A DNA stretch of 64,000 bases from contig NZ_VAWE01000001.1 in assembly GCF_005795905.1 (NCBI RefSeq), positions 4,014,001-4,078,000 of the forward strand, in the 5' to 3' direction. The stretch is from Streptomyces marianii. GTDB lineage: Bacteria > Actinomycetota > Actinomycetes > Streptomycetales > Streptomycetaceae. The number at the start of each line of letters is the position of its first letter. Position 1 is the first letter of the stretch. The notes under the pieces were generated by a model, which had not been told where the DNA came from, did not search any database, and saw nothing but the letters and a program-made list of their open reading frames with translations. A program made the position numbers and the translations under genes. This document shows, one piece after another, positions 24,952 to 34,277 of this stretch.

Positions 24952-26504
24952 GCACACACCGGACCGGCAGGCTGTACGGCGTCGGGCTCGGCCCCGGGGA
25001 CCCGTCGCTGATGACGCTCCGGGCGGCCCGGGTCGTCGCGGAGGCGGACGTCGTGGCGTACCACTGCGCCCGGCACGGCCGTTCCATCGCCCGCTCGATC
25101 GTGGCGGAACACCTGCGCCCCGACCACATCGAGGAGCGGCTGATGTACCCGATCACGGTCGAGACCACCGACCATCCCGGCGGCTACCGGGGCGCGCTCG
25201 ACGACTTCTACGAGGAGGCCGCGGCGAGACTCGCGGCGCATCTCGACGCCGGGCGGACGGTGGCCGTGCTCGCGGAGGGCGACCCGCTCTTCTACGGCTC
25301 CTACCAGCACATGCACAAGCGGCTCGCCCACCGGTACCCGACCGAGGTGATCCCCGGCGTGACCTCGGTGAGCGCGGCGGCCGCGCGGCTCGGGGAGCCG
25401 CTGTGCGAGGCGGAGGAGGTGCTGACGATCGTCCCTGGCACGCTGCCCGAGGAGGAGCTGGCGGCCCGACTCGCCGCCACCGACTCGGCGGTGGTGATGA
25501 AGCTCGGCCGGACCTTCCCCGCCGTACGGCGGGCGCTGGAACGGGCGGGCCGGCTGGAGGACGCGCGCTACGTGGAGCGGGCCACGATGGCCGGCGAGCG
25601 CACGGAGCGGCTGGCGGACGTGGACCCGCAGTCGGTGCCGTACTTCTCGGTGGCGGTGCTGCCGAGCCGGATCGACGAGGTGCGGCCCGAGGCACGGCCC
25701 CGGGGCGAGGTCGTCGTCGTGGGCACCGGACCGGCCGGGCCGCTGTGGCTGACGCCCGAGACCCGCGGCGCGCTCGCCGCCGCCGACGACCTGGTCGGCT
25801 ACACGACCTATCTGGACCGGGTACCCGTGCGGGCCGGGCAGCGCCGCCACGGATCGGACAACAGGGTGGAGTCGGAGCGGGCGGAGTTCGCCCTCGACCT
25901 CGCCCGGCACGGCCGCCGGGTGGCCGTGGTGTCGGGCGGCGACCCGGGGATCTTCGCCATGGCCACGGCCGTGCTGGAGGTCGCGGCGCAGGAGCCGTAC
26001 GCGGACGTGCCCGTGCGTGTACTGCCCGGCCTCACCGCGGCGAACGCCGCCGCGGCTCGTGCCGGGGCACCGCTGGGGCACGACTACGCCACCATCTCCC
26101 TGTCCGACCGGCTGAAGCCGTGGGAGGTCATCGCGGAGCGACTGACGGCGGCCGCGGCGGCCGACCTCGTCCTGGCCCTGTACAACCCCGGCTCGCGCAG
26201 CCGGACCTGGCAGGTCGCCAAGGCCCGTGAACTGCTGCTCGGCCACCGTGCCCCGGACACCCCGGTCGTCGTCGCGCGCGACGTGGGCGGTCCGGAGGAG
26301 AGCGTGCGGATCGTGCGTCTCGGTGAACTCGACCCGGCGGTGGTGGACATGAGGACCCTGCTGCTGGTCGGCTCGTCGCAGACCAGGACGGTGCGCCGCG
26401 GTTCGGGCGAGGAGATCGTCTGGACCCCGCGCACGTACCCGGATCCGGCTCCCGTACACGTACCCGTGGACGCCTCGGCCCGGAGTGAGACCGCGCCGGG
26501 ATAG
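24948..26504 (+). CDS. cobIJ: Fused precorrin-2 C20-methyltransferase / precorrin-3B C17-methyltransferase
   Basis: The protein is 518 aa with two SUMT-type methyltransferase domains. Residues 1–240 are CobI ([59 protein letters not shown]). Residues about 243–490 are CobJ ([74 protein letters not shown]). The fusion is common in actinobacteria and couples steps on either side of CobG. The start GTG overlaps the cobH stop by 4 bp. A 410-bp repeat-rich gap follows. Confidence 0.95.
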   Translation: MSTHRTGRLYGVGLGPGDPSLMTLRAARVVAEADVVAYHCARHGRSIARSIVAEHLRPDHIEERLMYPITVETTDHPGGYRGALDDFYEEAAARLAAHLDAGRTVAVLAEGDPLFYGSYQHMHKRLAHRYPTEVIPGVTSVSAAAARLGEPLCEAEEVLTIVPGTLPEEELAARLAATDSAVVMKLGRTFPAVRRALERAGRLEDARYVERATMAGERTERLADVDPQSVPYFSVAVLPSRIDEVRPEARPRGEVVVVGTGPAGPLWLTPETRGALAAADDLVGYTTYLDRVPVRAGQRRHGSDNRVESERAEFALDLARHGRRVAVVSGGDPGIFAMATAVLEVAAQEPYADVPVRVLPGLTAANAAAARAGAPLGHDYATISLSDRLKPWEVIAERLTAAAAADLVLALYNPGSRSRTWQVAKARELLLGHRAPDTPVVVARDVGGPEESVRIVRLGELDPAVVDMRTLLLVGSSQTRTVRRGSGEEIVWTPRTYPDPAPVHVPVDASARSETAPG

Positions 26505-26549
26505 GTCCGGCGGGAAGGACGGGCGCCGAATGCGGAGGAGGGCCCGGTG

Positions 26550-26800
26550 CGGTCCGGGCCCTGCCCGGGTCCGTTGCGGTCCGGGTCCGGGTTCTGCCCG
26601 GGTCCCTTGCGGTGCGGTGCCGTTCGGGTCCGGTTCGGGGCGCGGGACCGGTCCGGGTGCGGGTGCGGGGCCGTTACGGTCCGGGTCCGGGTCCGGGTCC
26701 GGGTCCGGGTGCGGGTGCGGTTCGGGTTCGGGTGCGGAACCGGTCCGGGTGCGGGTGCGGGGCCGTTACGGTCCGGGGCAGTGCGGTGCAGTACCGTGCG
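26550..26800. repeat. G-rich tandem repeats (GGGTCC/GGGTGC) between cobIJ and cbiD
   Basis: The gap 26505–26914 has no credible gene. It is filled with hexamer repeats GGGTCC and GGGTGC on plus, including an uninterrupted run at about 26680–26720. A 39-bp segment containing GGCCGTTACGGTCCGGG occurs twice (26647–26685 and 26739–26777). The plus strand is rich in G triplets and could form G-quadruplexes; the convergent cobIJ and cbiD genes both end beside it. Confidence 0.85.
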
Positions 26801-26914
26801 GTCCCGTTTCGACCGCGGGTTGAGCCGGGCGCGGAACGGGGGCGAGGACCCCTTCGTGTCAGGGCCCCAGGAGTTCGCCGGCCCAGGGGCGCTTCGCCTC
26901 GGATGCCCTTCGTC

Positions 26915-28042
26915 TCAGGGCCCCTTCGGCGCCGAGCGGCCGACCACCGTACCCGCGCGGTCGACGCACACCACGTCCACCGTGACCGGCGCACCCCGCA
27001 GCACCTCCAGTGCCTGGTCACGGGCGGTCACCGCCACGAGATCGCCCAGCGGGACCCCGTGGGCCGCGCACGACTGCAACGCCGCGAGACCGGTGTTGGC
27101 GGCGGCGACCTCGGCCGCCAGCGTCCCGTCCGCCCCTCCCCGGCGGGCCAGCTCCGCGAGGAAGCCCTTGTCCACCTGGGAGCGGGCCGAGTGCAGATCC
27201 ATGTGCCCGGCCGCCAGTTTGGACAGTTTCGCGAAGCCGCCGCAGACGGTGAGCCGGTCGACGGGGTGCCTGCGGACGTACTTGAGCACCGCGCCCGCGA
27301 AGTCCCCCATGTCGAGCAGCGCGTCCTCGGGAAGCCCGTACAGGGCGACGACCGTCTTCTCCGACGTGGAGCCCGTGCACCCGGCGAGATGGGTACGTCC
27401 TGCCGCCCTGGCCACGTCCACACCGCGGCGGATCGAGTCGATCCACGCCGAGCAGGAGTAGGGCACGACGATCCCGGTCGTGCCGAGCACGGACAGTCCG
27501 CCGAGAATGCCGAGCCGCGGGTTCCAGGTGGAGCGCGCGATCTCCTCCCCGTGGTCGACGGAGACCGTGATCTCGACGTCGCCCGAACCGCCGTACCGGG
27601 CGGCGGCCTCCATGACGTGGTCCCGCATCATCTGCCGGGGCACCGGGTTGATCGCCGGCTCGCCGACGTCCAGCGGCAGCCCGGGGCGCGTGACGGTACC
27701 GACGCCCGGTCCGGCACGGAACACCACCCCCGAACCGGCGGGCAGGATCCGCACGGTCGCACGGACCAGCGCGCCGTGTGTGACGTCCGGGTCGTCGCCG
27801 GCGTCCTTGACCACGCCCGCCGTCGCGTGCCCGTCCGCCAGTTCCTCCACGGCCAGCGCGAACGCGGGCCTCTGGCCCTTGGGCAGCGTGATCGTCACCG
27901 GGTCCGGGAAGTCCCCGGTGAGCAGCGCGGTGTACGCGGCGGTCGTCGCGGCGGTGGCGCAGGCCCCGGTGGTCCAGCCGGGCCGGAGACCGGTGTGCTT
28001 GAGTTGGGCGCTGCGTCCGCCCACGGGCGCCGGTTCACTCAT
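26915..28042 (-). CDS. cbiD: Cobalt-precorrin-5B (C1)-methyltransferase CbiD
   Basis: The protein is 375 aa. Typical CbiD blocks are GLRPGWTTGACATAATTAAY near the start, VSVDHGEEIARSTWNPRLGI, LGTTGIVVPYSCSAWIDSIR, HLAGCTGSTSEKTVVALYGL and VCGGFAKLSKLAAGHMDLHS. CbiD methylates C1 in the anaerobic route. In actinobacteria with an otherwise aerobic set, as here, it stands in for the unrelated CobF. Its start lies only 11 bp from the divergent cobK start, so any promoter must overlap cobK. Confidence 0.95.
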   Translation of the reverse strand: MSEPAPVGGRSAQLKHTGLRPGWTTGACATAATTAAYTALLTGDFPDPVTITLPKGQRPAFALAVEELADGHATAGVVKDAGDDPDVTHGALVRATVRILPAGSGVVFRAGPGVGTVTRPGLPLDVGEPAINPVPRQMMRDHVMEAAARYGGSGDVEITVSVDHGEEIARSTWNPRLGILGGLSVLGTTGIVVPYSCSAWIDSIRRGVDVARAAGRTHLAGCTGSTSEKTVVALYGLPEDALLDMGDFAGAVLKYVRRHPVDRLTVCGGFAKLSKLAAGHMDLHSARSQVDKGFLAELARRGGADGTLAAEVAAANTGLAALQSCAAHGVPLGDLVAVTARDQALEVLRGAPVTVDVVCVDRAGTVVGRSAPKGP

Positions 28043-28053
28043 GGAGGTCCCCC

Positions 28054-28788
28054 GTGCACGTCCTGGTCCTCGGCGGCACGACGGAGGCGCGCGCCCTCGC
28101 CGAGTCGCTGCACGCGCGGGGGGAGCGGGTGACCACGTCGCTCGCGGGACGGGTCGCGGCGCCGAGACTGCCGCGTGGCCAGGTGCGGATCGGTGGCTTC
28201 GGCGGGGCGGAAGGCCTCGCCGCCTGGCTGCGCGAGCACCAGGTGGACGTGCTCATCGACGTCACCCATCCTTTCGCCGGGACGATCAGTTTCAACGCGG
28301 CGCACGCCGCGAACCGGGCCCATGTTCCCCTGCTCGCGCTGCGGCGCCCCGGTTGGATCCCGGTGGCGGGCGACGACTGGCACCCGGTCGACTCCCTCGC
28401 GCAGGCGGCCGAGAGGCTGCCCTCGCTGGGGCGCCGGGTCTTCCTGACGACGGGCCGCATGGGGCTGGCGTGCTTCGCGCACCTGGACGACCTGTGGTTC
28501 CTGGTCCGCTCCGTCGACCCGCCGGAACAGCCGCACCCCGCGCGGATGCGGGTGCTCCTCGACCGCGGCCCCTTCACCCTCGACGGCGAACGGGCGCTTC
28601 TCGCCGACCACGCCGTCGACGTCCTGGTGACCAAGGACAGCGGCGCCGCCGCCACCTCGCCCAAGCTCACCGCGGCCCGCGATGCGGGCATCCCGGTCGT
28701 CGTGGTCCGCCGCCCGCCCGTACCCGAGGACGTCCCGACGGTGGCGGGGGTGGAGGAGGCGCTGGCGTGGGTGACGGCGCTTGGGTAG
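28054..28788 (+). CDS. cobK: Precorrin-6A reductase
   Basis: The protein is 244 aa and starts at GTG behind GGAGG. It reduces precorrin-6A to dihydro-precorrin-6X with NADPH. The glycine-rich VLVLGGTTEARALAESLHAR at the N-terminus binds the dinucleotide. Other CobK/CbiJ marks are VDVLIDVTHPFAGTISFNAA, VFLTTGRMGLACFAHLDDLW and DVLVTKDSGAAATSPKLTAA. It is a single gene flanked by the divergent cbiD and the convergent cobM. Confidence 0.95.
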   Translation: MHVLVLGGTTEARALAESLHARGERVTTSLAGRVAAPRLPRGQVRIGGFGGAEGLAAWLREHQVDVLIDVTHPFAGTISFNAAHAANRAHVPLLALRRPGWIPVAGDDWHPVDSLAQAAERLPSLGRRVFLTTGRMGLACFAHLDDLWFLVRSVDPPEQPHPARMRVLLDRGPFTLDGERALLADHAVDVLVTKDSGAAATSPKLTAARDAGIPVVVVRRPPVPEDVPTVAGVEEALAWVTALG

Positions 28789-28805
28789 GCGGGCCGGGCC
28801 GGCCG

Positions 28806-29555
28806 TCAGCAGACGTGCCGTTCCCGCGCCGGGTCGTACAGGTGGCTGTCGCGGAACTGGGAGGCGGCCAGGGTGCGGCCCACCAGGATGACCGCCGTCT
28901 TCGTGACGCCCGCCTCCTTCGTCAGCCCGGCGATCTCGTCGAGCGTGCCCCGGAGGACCAGTTCGTCCGGGCGGCTGGCCATGGCCACCACCGCGGCGGG
29001 GCAGTCGGGTCCGTAGTGCGGCAGTAGTTCGGCGACCACGCGGTCGACGTAGCGGGCGGCGAGGTGCAGGACGAGCAGGGCGCCGCTGCGGCCCAGGGTG
29101 GCCAGGTCCTCGCCGTCGGGCATGGGGGTGGCCTGCTGGGCGACGCGGGTGAGGATGACCGTCTGGCCGACCGTCGGTACGGTCAGCTCCCGCTTCAGCG
29201 CGGCCGCCGCGGCCGCGAACGCCGGGACGCCGGGGACGACCTCGTAGGGAATGCCCGCCGCGTCGAGCCTCCGCATCTGCTCCGCCACCGCGCTGAACAC
29301 GGACGGGTCGCCCGAGTGCAGCCGGGCCACGTCGTGCCCCTCCTCGTGGGCGCGGACGAACTCCCCGGTGATCGCGTCCAGATCGAGGTCCGCCGTGTCC
29401 ACGAGGCGCGCGTCCGGGGGACATTCGGCGAGGAGGTCGGCCGGTACGAGCGAGCCCGCGTAGAGGCAGACCCGGCACGACGCCAGCGTCCGCGCGCCGC
29501 GCAGGGTGATCAGGTCGGCGGCACCCGGTCCGGCGCCGATGAAGTAGACGGTCAT
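28806..29555 (-). CDS. cobM: Precorrin-4 C11-methyltransferase
   Basis: The protein is 249 aa with a SUMT fold: MTVYFIGAGPGAADLITLRG (SAM loop), VARLHSGDPSVFSAVAEQMR, YEVVPGVPAFAAAAAALKRE and a C-terminal KTAVILVGRTLA. It methylates C11 to make precorrin-5. The start is ATG at 29555; its ATGA overlaps the stop of cobL, so the two are translationally coupled. No separate promoter is apparent. Confidence 0.95.
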   Translation of the reverse strand: MTVYFIGAGPGAADLITLRGARTLASCRVCLYAGSLVPADLLAECPPDARLVDTADLDLDAITGEFVRAHEEGHDVARLHSGDPSVFSAVAEQMRRLDAAGIPYEVVPGVPAFAAAAAALKRELTVPTVGQTVILTRVAQQATPMPDGEDLATLGRSGALLVLHLAARYVDRVVAELLPHYGPDCPAAVVAMASRPDELVLRGTLDEIAGLTKEAGVTKTAVILVGRTLAASQFRDSHLYDPARERHVC

Positions 29556-30793
29556 GAGAGTTCTCCTGCCGGGGATCTGGTGACGGACCACTGCGTCACG
29601 GGCATCGCCTGCCGCCACCCGGTGAAGCCGCCCACTGGTACGGCGTGCGCCACGGCGAGCCGCACCAGCTCGCCGCCGTACCGCCGGTAGCGCTCCGCCA
29701 GCAGCGCCTCCGACTCGAGCGTCACGGTGTTCGCGACCAGCCGTCCGCCCGCCGGCAGCGCGTCCCAGCAGGCGTCGAGCAGTCCCGGCGCGGTGAGCCC
29801 GCCGCCGATGAACACCGCGTCGGGCACGGGCAGCCCGGCCAGACCGTCCGGCGCGGCCGCCGTGACGACCCGCAGTCCGGGCACACCGAGCGTCTGCGCG
29901 TTGCGCTCGATGCGCCGTGCCCGTTCCGCGTCCCGCTCGACGGTGACCGCCCGGCAGGAGCGGTGCGTACGCATCCACTCGATCGCGATCGAGCCGGAGC
30001 CGCCGCCGACGTCCCACAGCAGTTCGCCCGGCGCGGGCGCGAGCGCGGCCAGCGTCGCGGCCCGCACATGGCGCTTGGTCAGCTGGCCGTCGTTCTCGTA
30101 CGCCTCGTCGGGCAACCCGGGCACGGCGCCGAGCCGGGGCACGCCGGGCTCGCGGACGCAGTCCACCGCGAGGACGTTCAGGGGATCGCCGGGCGGCCGG
30201 TCCCAGCCGGAGGCCGTACCGGTGACCAGGCGTTCCCGCCCGGAGCCGAGTTGCTCAAGCACCCGCAGCCGGCTGGGGCCGAAGCCCCTCGCGGCCAGCA
30301 GTTCGGCCACCTCCGCCGGGGTCGCGGCGCCGGCGCTGAGCACCAGCAGCCGCCGGCCGTGGTGGAGCGCGGCGCCGAGCCCCGCGACGGGCCTGCCGAC
30401 CGTCGTCACGACCTCGGTCTCCTCGACCGGCCAGCCGAGGCGGGCACAGGCGTACGAGACGGAGGACGGATGCGGCAGTACGCGCAGTGCGTCAGGGCCG
30501 GCGATCTCGGTGAGGGTGCGGCCGATGCCGTAGAACATCGGGTCGCCGCTCGCGAGGACGGCAAGGCGCCGGCCGGCGTGCTCGGCGAGCAGCGCGGGCA
30601 CGGCGGGGCGCAGCGGCGACGGCCACGGCACGCGCTCGCCCGGGCATTCGTGGACGGGCAGCAGGGCGAGCTGGCGTGCGCCGCCGACGAGCACGTCGGC
30701 GGAGCGCAGCACGGCGCGGGAGGTCTCGGGCAGTCCGTCCCAGCCGTCGGCACCGATCCCGACGACGGAGACGGCGGGGCGGGGGTCGGGCAT
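29552..30793 (-). CDS. cobL: Precorrin-6Y C5,15-methyltransferase (decarboxylating) CobL
   Basis: The protein is 413 aa. The N-terminal CbiE domain (about 1–210: VSVVGIGADGWDGLPETSRA, LAVLASGDPMFYGIGRTLTE) methylates C5 and the C-terminal CbiT domain (about 235–400: QLTKRHVRAATLAALAPAPG, WDVGGGSGSIAIEWMR) methylates C15 with decarboxylation. The fusion is standard for the aerobic pathway. ATG at 30793 gives a start right before the first CbiE strand; the frame is open to 30859 but no ribosome binding site is visible for either. Confidence 0.94.
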   Translation of the reverse strand: MPDPRPAVSVVGIGADGWDGLPETSRAVLRSADVLVGGARQLALLPVHECPGERVPWPSPLRPAVPALLAEHAGRRLAVLASGDPMFYGIGRTLTEIAGPDALRVLPHPSSVSYACARLGWPVEETEVVTTVGRPVAGLGAALHHGRRLLVLSAGAATPAEVAELLAARGFGPSRLRVLEQLGSGRERLVTGTASGWDRPPGDPLNVLAVDCVREPGVPRLGAVPGLPDEAYENDGQLTKRHVRAATLAALAPAPGELLWDVGGGSGSIAIEWMRTHRSCRAVTVERDAERARRIERNAQTLGVPGLRVVTAAAPDGLAGLPVPDAVFIGGGLTAPGLLDACWDALPAGGRLVANTVTLESEALLAERYRRYGGELVRLAVAHAVPVGGFTGWRQAMPVTQWSVTRSPAGELS

Positions 30794-30966
30794 CACGGAC
30801 CGGACTCTACTGTCCGCGCAGGTGGTCCCCGGTGCGCGGGGGGATGAGACAACGGTCACCGGCGCGCGGCCCTCCCAAGATCACGTAATACTGAAGTGGA
30901 GAACGAGTTCCTGGTCCCGGCCCCGCCACGCGCGCCTCATCGTCCGACTCGGCTCCGGGAGGCACC

Positions 30967-31470
30967 ATGGCCACTCGACGCACTTCCCTGCCGGGCGTCG
31001 GTACGCAGTTCGACATCACCTCGGAGAGCGGCCACCACCTCTCGCTGGTCGTCCACCAGGACGGCCGGCGGTTCCTCGGCTTCTACTCCGCGGACGACCC
31101 CGACCAGTGGGCGGCTTCCGTGTCGCTCACACCCGAGGAGGCCGGCGGGCTCGCCCGCCTGCTGGAGCCGACCCCCGTCGAGGGCTTGCGCACCGACGGA
31201 CTCGACCTGGTGACCGAGCACATCCCGGTCCCGGCCCGCTCCCCGTACTCCGGACGACCGCTCGGTGACACCCGGGCCCGTACCCGCACGGGCGCCTCGA
31301 TCGTCGCCGTCCGGCGCCCGAGCAGTGTGCACCCCTCGCCGGGGCCGGGCTTCCGGCTGATGATCGGTGACACGCTCGTCGTCGTCGGCACCAGGCAGGG
31401 TGTGGACGCCCTCGCCGGGATCATCGAGGGCTCCGGGGACGAGCCCGACGGCTCCGGAGCCGGAGGCTGA
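30967..31470 (+). CDS. K+/H+ antiporter regulatory subunit (TrkA-C domain, KhtT-like)
   Basis: The protein is 167 aa. Residues 1–75 are a variable N-terminal domain (VGTQFDITSESGHHLSLVVH). Residues about 90–160 form a TrkA-C (RCK-C) domain with TRTGASIVAVRRPSSVHPSP and FRLMIGDTLVVVGTRQGVDA. KhtT-type proteins bind nucleotides and gate a CPA2 transporter encoded next door. GGAGG lies 5 bp before ATG at 30967. Only 2 bp separate it from the antiporter gene, so the two are co-translated. Confidence 0.9.
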   Translation: MATRRTSLPGVGTQFDITSESGHHLSLVVHQDGRRFLGFYSADDPDQWAASVSLTPEEAGGLARLLEPTPVEGLRTDGLDLVTEHIPVPARSPYSGRPLGDTRARTRTGASIVAVRRPSSVHPSPGPGFRLMIGDTLVVVGTRQGVDALAGIIEGSGDEPDGSGAGG

Positions 31471-31472
31471 CC

Positions 31473-32720
31473 GTGCACGGCACGACGACGCTCCTCGTCG
31501 AACTCGGCGGGATCATCCTCACCCTGGGGCTGATCGGCCGGTTCGCCGGACGCTTCGGGCTGTCCCCGATCCCCCTGTATCTGCTGGCCGGTCTCGCCTT
31601 CGGCACGGGCGGGCTGCTGCCGCTCAGCGCCAGCGGGGACTTCATCGCCGTAGGCGCCGAGATCGGCGTCATCCTGCTGCTCCTGCTGCTGGGCCTCGAG
31701 TACAGCGCCTCCGAACTGGTGACGAACCTGCGCACGCAGTACCCCTCGGGCCTCGTGGACCTCCTGCTCAACGCCCCGCCGGGCGCGGCGGCCGCGCTCC
31801 TGCTCGGCTGGGGGCCGGTGGGGGCGGTGGCGCTGGCAGGCGTCACCTGGATCTCGTCGTCGGGGGTGATCGCGAAGATCCTCACGGACCTGGGGCGGCT
31901 GGGCAACCGCGAGGCCCCGGTGATCCTCGGCGTCCTGGTCATCGAGGACCTGTCAATGGCGGTCTACCTGCCCCTGCTGACCGTGCTGCTCGCGGGACTC
32001 GGCCTGGCCGGCGGCAGCATCGCCCTGCTGATCGCCGTCGGCACGGTCTCCTTGGTCCTCCTCCTGGCGGTCCGCCACGGCCGGCATCTCAGCCGGGCGG
32101 TCTCCTCCGACGACCCGGAGATGCTGCTGCTGGTGGTACTGGGCCTCACCCTGCTGATCGCGGGTGCGGCGCAGGAGCTGCAGGTGTCGGCGGCGGTGGG
32201 CGCGTTCCTGGTGGGCATCGCCCTGTCGGGCGAGGTCGCGGAGGGGGCGAGACGCCTGCTCACCCCCCTCCGCGATCTCTTCGCGGCGGTGTTCTTCGTC
32301 TTCTTCGGGCTGTCGACCGACCCGACGGCGATCCCGCCGGTGCTGCTGCCGGCAGTACTGCTGGCCGTGGCCACCATCCTGACCAAGATCGCGACCGGCT
32401 GGTACGCGGCCCGCCGGGCCGGAATCGGCTCGCGCGGCCGCCTCCGGGCGGGCGGCACCCTCGTCGCCCGCGGCGAGTTCTCCATCGTCATCGCCGGACT
32501 GGCGGCCTCCACCGAGCCGCGCATCGTGCCGCTGGCCACCGCTTATGTGCTGATCCTGGTGATCGTGGGCCCGCTCGCGGCCCGCTGGACCGAGCCGGCC
32601 GTCCTCACGGTCCGGTCCTCGCTCCGCCGCAGCCCTCGGCCGCGCCCGCGGCCGCCCGGGGGCGCGGAGCGGGGGGCGTCCGTGCCGGACGGGGTGGTGG
32701 CCCCGGCGGCGGGCGGCTGA
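31473..32720 (+). CDS. CPA2 family cation/proton antiporter (KhtU/KefB-like)
   Basis: The protein is 415 aa and starts at GTG, with about 12 hydrophobic segments from residue 3 to 375. Marks of the Na+/H+ exchanger fold are LLAGLAFGTGGLLPLSASGD, GVILLLLLLGLEYSASELVT and the acidic VILGVLVIEDLSMAVYLPLL with the ion-binding ED pair. The C-terminus is short and Pro/Arg-rich, lacking the fused TrkA-N domain of KefB, consistent with the separate regulatory subunit just upstream. Likely role: K+ or Na+ extrusion for pH and osmotic balance. Confidence 0.9.
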   Translation: MHGTTTLLVELGGIILTLGLIGRFAGRFGLSPIPLYLLAGLAFGTGGLLPLSASGDFIAVGAEIGVILLLLLLGLEYSASELVTNLRTQYPSGLVDLLLNAPPGAAAALLLGWGPVGAVALAGVTWISSSGVIAKILTDLGRLGNREAPVILGVLVIEDLSMAVYLPLLTVLLAGLGLAGGSIALLIAVGTVSLVLLLAVRHGRHLSRAVSSDDPEMLLLVVLGLTLLIAGAAQELQVSAAVGAFLVGIALSGEVAEGARRLLTPLRDLFAAVFFVFFGLSTDPTAIPPVLLPAVLLAVATILTKIATGWYAARRAGIGSRGRLRAGGTLVARGEFSIVIAGLAASTEPRIVPLATAYVLILVIVGPLAARWTEPAVLTVRSSLRRSPRPRPRPPGGAERGASVPDGVVAPAAGG

Positions 32721-32821
32721 TCGTTCCCGGCTCCCTCGCCGGCTCACGGGTCGCGGCCGGCAGGCGCCGCGGGGTCACGGCCCGCCCGCCCGTCCCACGG
32801 CTCGGCAGCACCCGGACCCGA

Positions 32822-32986
32822 TCACTTCTGGGCGCTCTGCCCCACGTGGAAGAGCAGCCAGACGAAGCCCGCGAAGGCATGTGTGGCGAAGACGTACACG
32901 AAGACGCGCAGCGCGACGCCGCGCTCCTTCCAGCGCTCGCTCTCACGCGCGATCTCACCCTCGCTCCCACGCGTGGTCTCGCTCAT
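32822..32986 (-). CDS. 54-aa membrane protein, DUF6126-like
   Basis: The product is MSETTRGSEGEIARESERWK followed by ERGVALRVFVYVFATHAFAG and FVWLLFHVGQSAQK. It has one hydrophobic helix (about residues 25–47) flanked by charged ends. GGAGG lies nine bases before the ATG at 32986. I recall this pattern as the actinobacterial family DUF6126, of unknown function; the number should be checked. The strong start site and codon bias support a real gene. Confidence 0.7.
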   Translation of the reverse strand: MSETTRGSEGEIARESERWKERGVALRVFVYVFATHAFAGFVWLLFHVGQSAQK

Positions 32987-33090
32987 CGGCGGCATCCTCC
33001 CGGGCCCGGGCGCGGCGCTCCGGGGACTCCAGCGTACGGGCGGGCCAAGGACGCGTTTCCCTCCCCAGCTGAGGTGCCCCAGGGCGAGGG

Positions 33091-33142
33091 GAGCTCAGTC
33101 CTCGTGCACGTAGAAGGAGCTCAGTCCTCGTGCACGTAGAAG
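33091..33142 (-). repeat. 26-bp perfect tandem duplication over a stop codon
   Basis: The segment GAGCTCAGTCCTCGTGCACG plus TAGAAG occurs at 33091–33116 and again at 33117–33142 without a gap. It contains the last eight codons and the stop of the gene at 33121–33498, so a second, untranslated copy of the gene's end lies directly behind it. Confidence 0.95.
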
Positions 33143-33498
33143 GTGTAGAACATCACGCAGAACGTGGCCGCCGCGATGATCACGGACAGGACGACCGACG
33201 TGAGGATGCTGTCGCCGGAAAGGCTGTTGAGGTAGCCGACCGAGCAGCCGACGAGCGCCGCGTACGCCACCGCGCGCAGCTCCCGCGGGAGGCTGTGCTG
33301 GTAGCGGCCCAGCGCGTAGCAGAGCCCGGCGATCACCAGGCAGGAGATGAGCCCGATCGCGAACTGCGCGCCCGCGGACTCTCCGGACATGCGGGCGATG
33401 AAGGACGTGTAGAGGCCGTAGATCACGCCGATCACGGCCGGCAACGCAATGCCGAGGATGGTGCCGTGGTGCCGCTCGGGCACCGCCGCGTGGACCAT
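33121..33498 (-). CDS. Small integral membrane protein
   Basis: The protein is 125 aa with four hydrophobic helices (about 14–32, 45–62, 75–92, 98–118) and a polar tail TFYVHED. AAGGAG precedes ATG at 33498. It resembles integral membrane proteins of unknown function often found singly in Streptomyces. The last 26 bp, including the stop, are tandemly duplicated. No enzymatic motif is visible. Confidence 0.75.
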   Translation of the reverse strand: MVHAAVPERHHGTILGIALPAVIGVIYGLYTSFIARMSGESAGAQFAIGLISCLVIAGLCYALGRYQHSLPRELRAVAYAALVGCSVGYLNSLSGDSILTSVVLSVIIAAATFCVMFYTFYVHED

Positions 33499-33854
33499 GG
33501 CGGAGCTCCTTCCGCTGCCCCCGGTTCCCCTTCCCACCAGCGCACACCCGGGCGGCGGGTGCGGCAAGTGGATCAGGCGGGAGCCCTCGGCGGACCGTGC
33601 CGCGGGACCGGGCGGCACCACGGCGCCACCCTCCGACGGTCCCGCCCCGGGCGGGACCGGGCGGGCGCCCGAGTGTCCGTCCCCGGCGGGCGTCCCGGCC
33701 CCCGCGCTCTGCGCCGACCGAGCCGCGCACCCCGGCGCACCAGGGGCCTCCGGCGGCGCGGGGCACCCCGCCGGGTGCCACCGCCGGACGCGTGCGTGGC
33801 ACGAACGGCTCAACAGAAATGTCCGCGATCGACCGTCCGGCTCATGCTGACGCC

Positions 33855-34277
33855 ATGAGCCAACACACTGCACGGAGCACGCCCGGAGCGGGTCCGGACG
33901 CCGGCTGGGCGGCGGGGGGCACGCTCTTCGCCGGCGTCCTGATGATGGTCACGGGTGTCATCAGCATTCTCGAGGGCATCGCCGGAATCGTCGAGGACGA
34001 GGTCTACGCCCGGATCGGCAGCTACGTCTTCTCGTGGGACCTCACCGCCTGGGGCTGGGTCCATCTCGTCCTCGGGATCCTGGTGGCGATCACCGGCTGG
34101 GGGATCCTCAAGACCATGGCATGGGGGCGCTATCTGGGCGTCGCACTGGCGTCGCTCAACATCATCGTCCAGTTCCTGTTCCTGCCCTATCAGCCGTTGT
34201 GGGCGATCTTCTCGATGGCCATCTCGGTGTTCATCATCTGGGCGCTGGTGACCACGGAGTCGCGCACCGCGGCCTGA
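33855..34277 (+). CDS. Four-helix membrane protein, DUF7144-like
   Basis: The protein is 140 aa. Four hydrophobic segments are clear: TLFAGVLMMVTGVISILEGI, WGWVHLVLGILVAITGWGIL, LGVALASLNIIVQFLFLPY and LWAIFSMAISVFIIWALVT. The acidic loop EDEVYARIGSYVFSWDLTAW between the first two is characteristic of a common actinobacterial family I recall as DUF7144. ATG at 33855 is chosen as the start of the family-like region. Function is unknown. Confidence 0.75.
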   Translation: MSQHTARSTPGAGPDAGWAAGGTLFAGVLMMVTGVISILEGIAGIVEDEVYARIGSYVFSWDLTAWGWVHLVLGILVAITGWGILKTMAWGRYLGVALASLNIIVQFLFLPYQPLWAIFSMAISVFIIWALVTTESRTAA

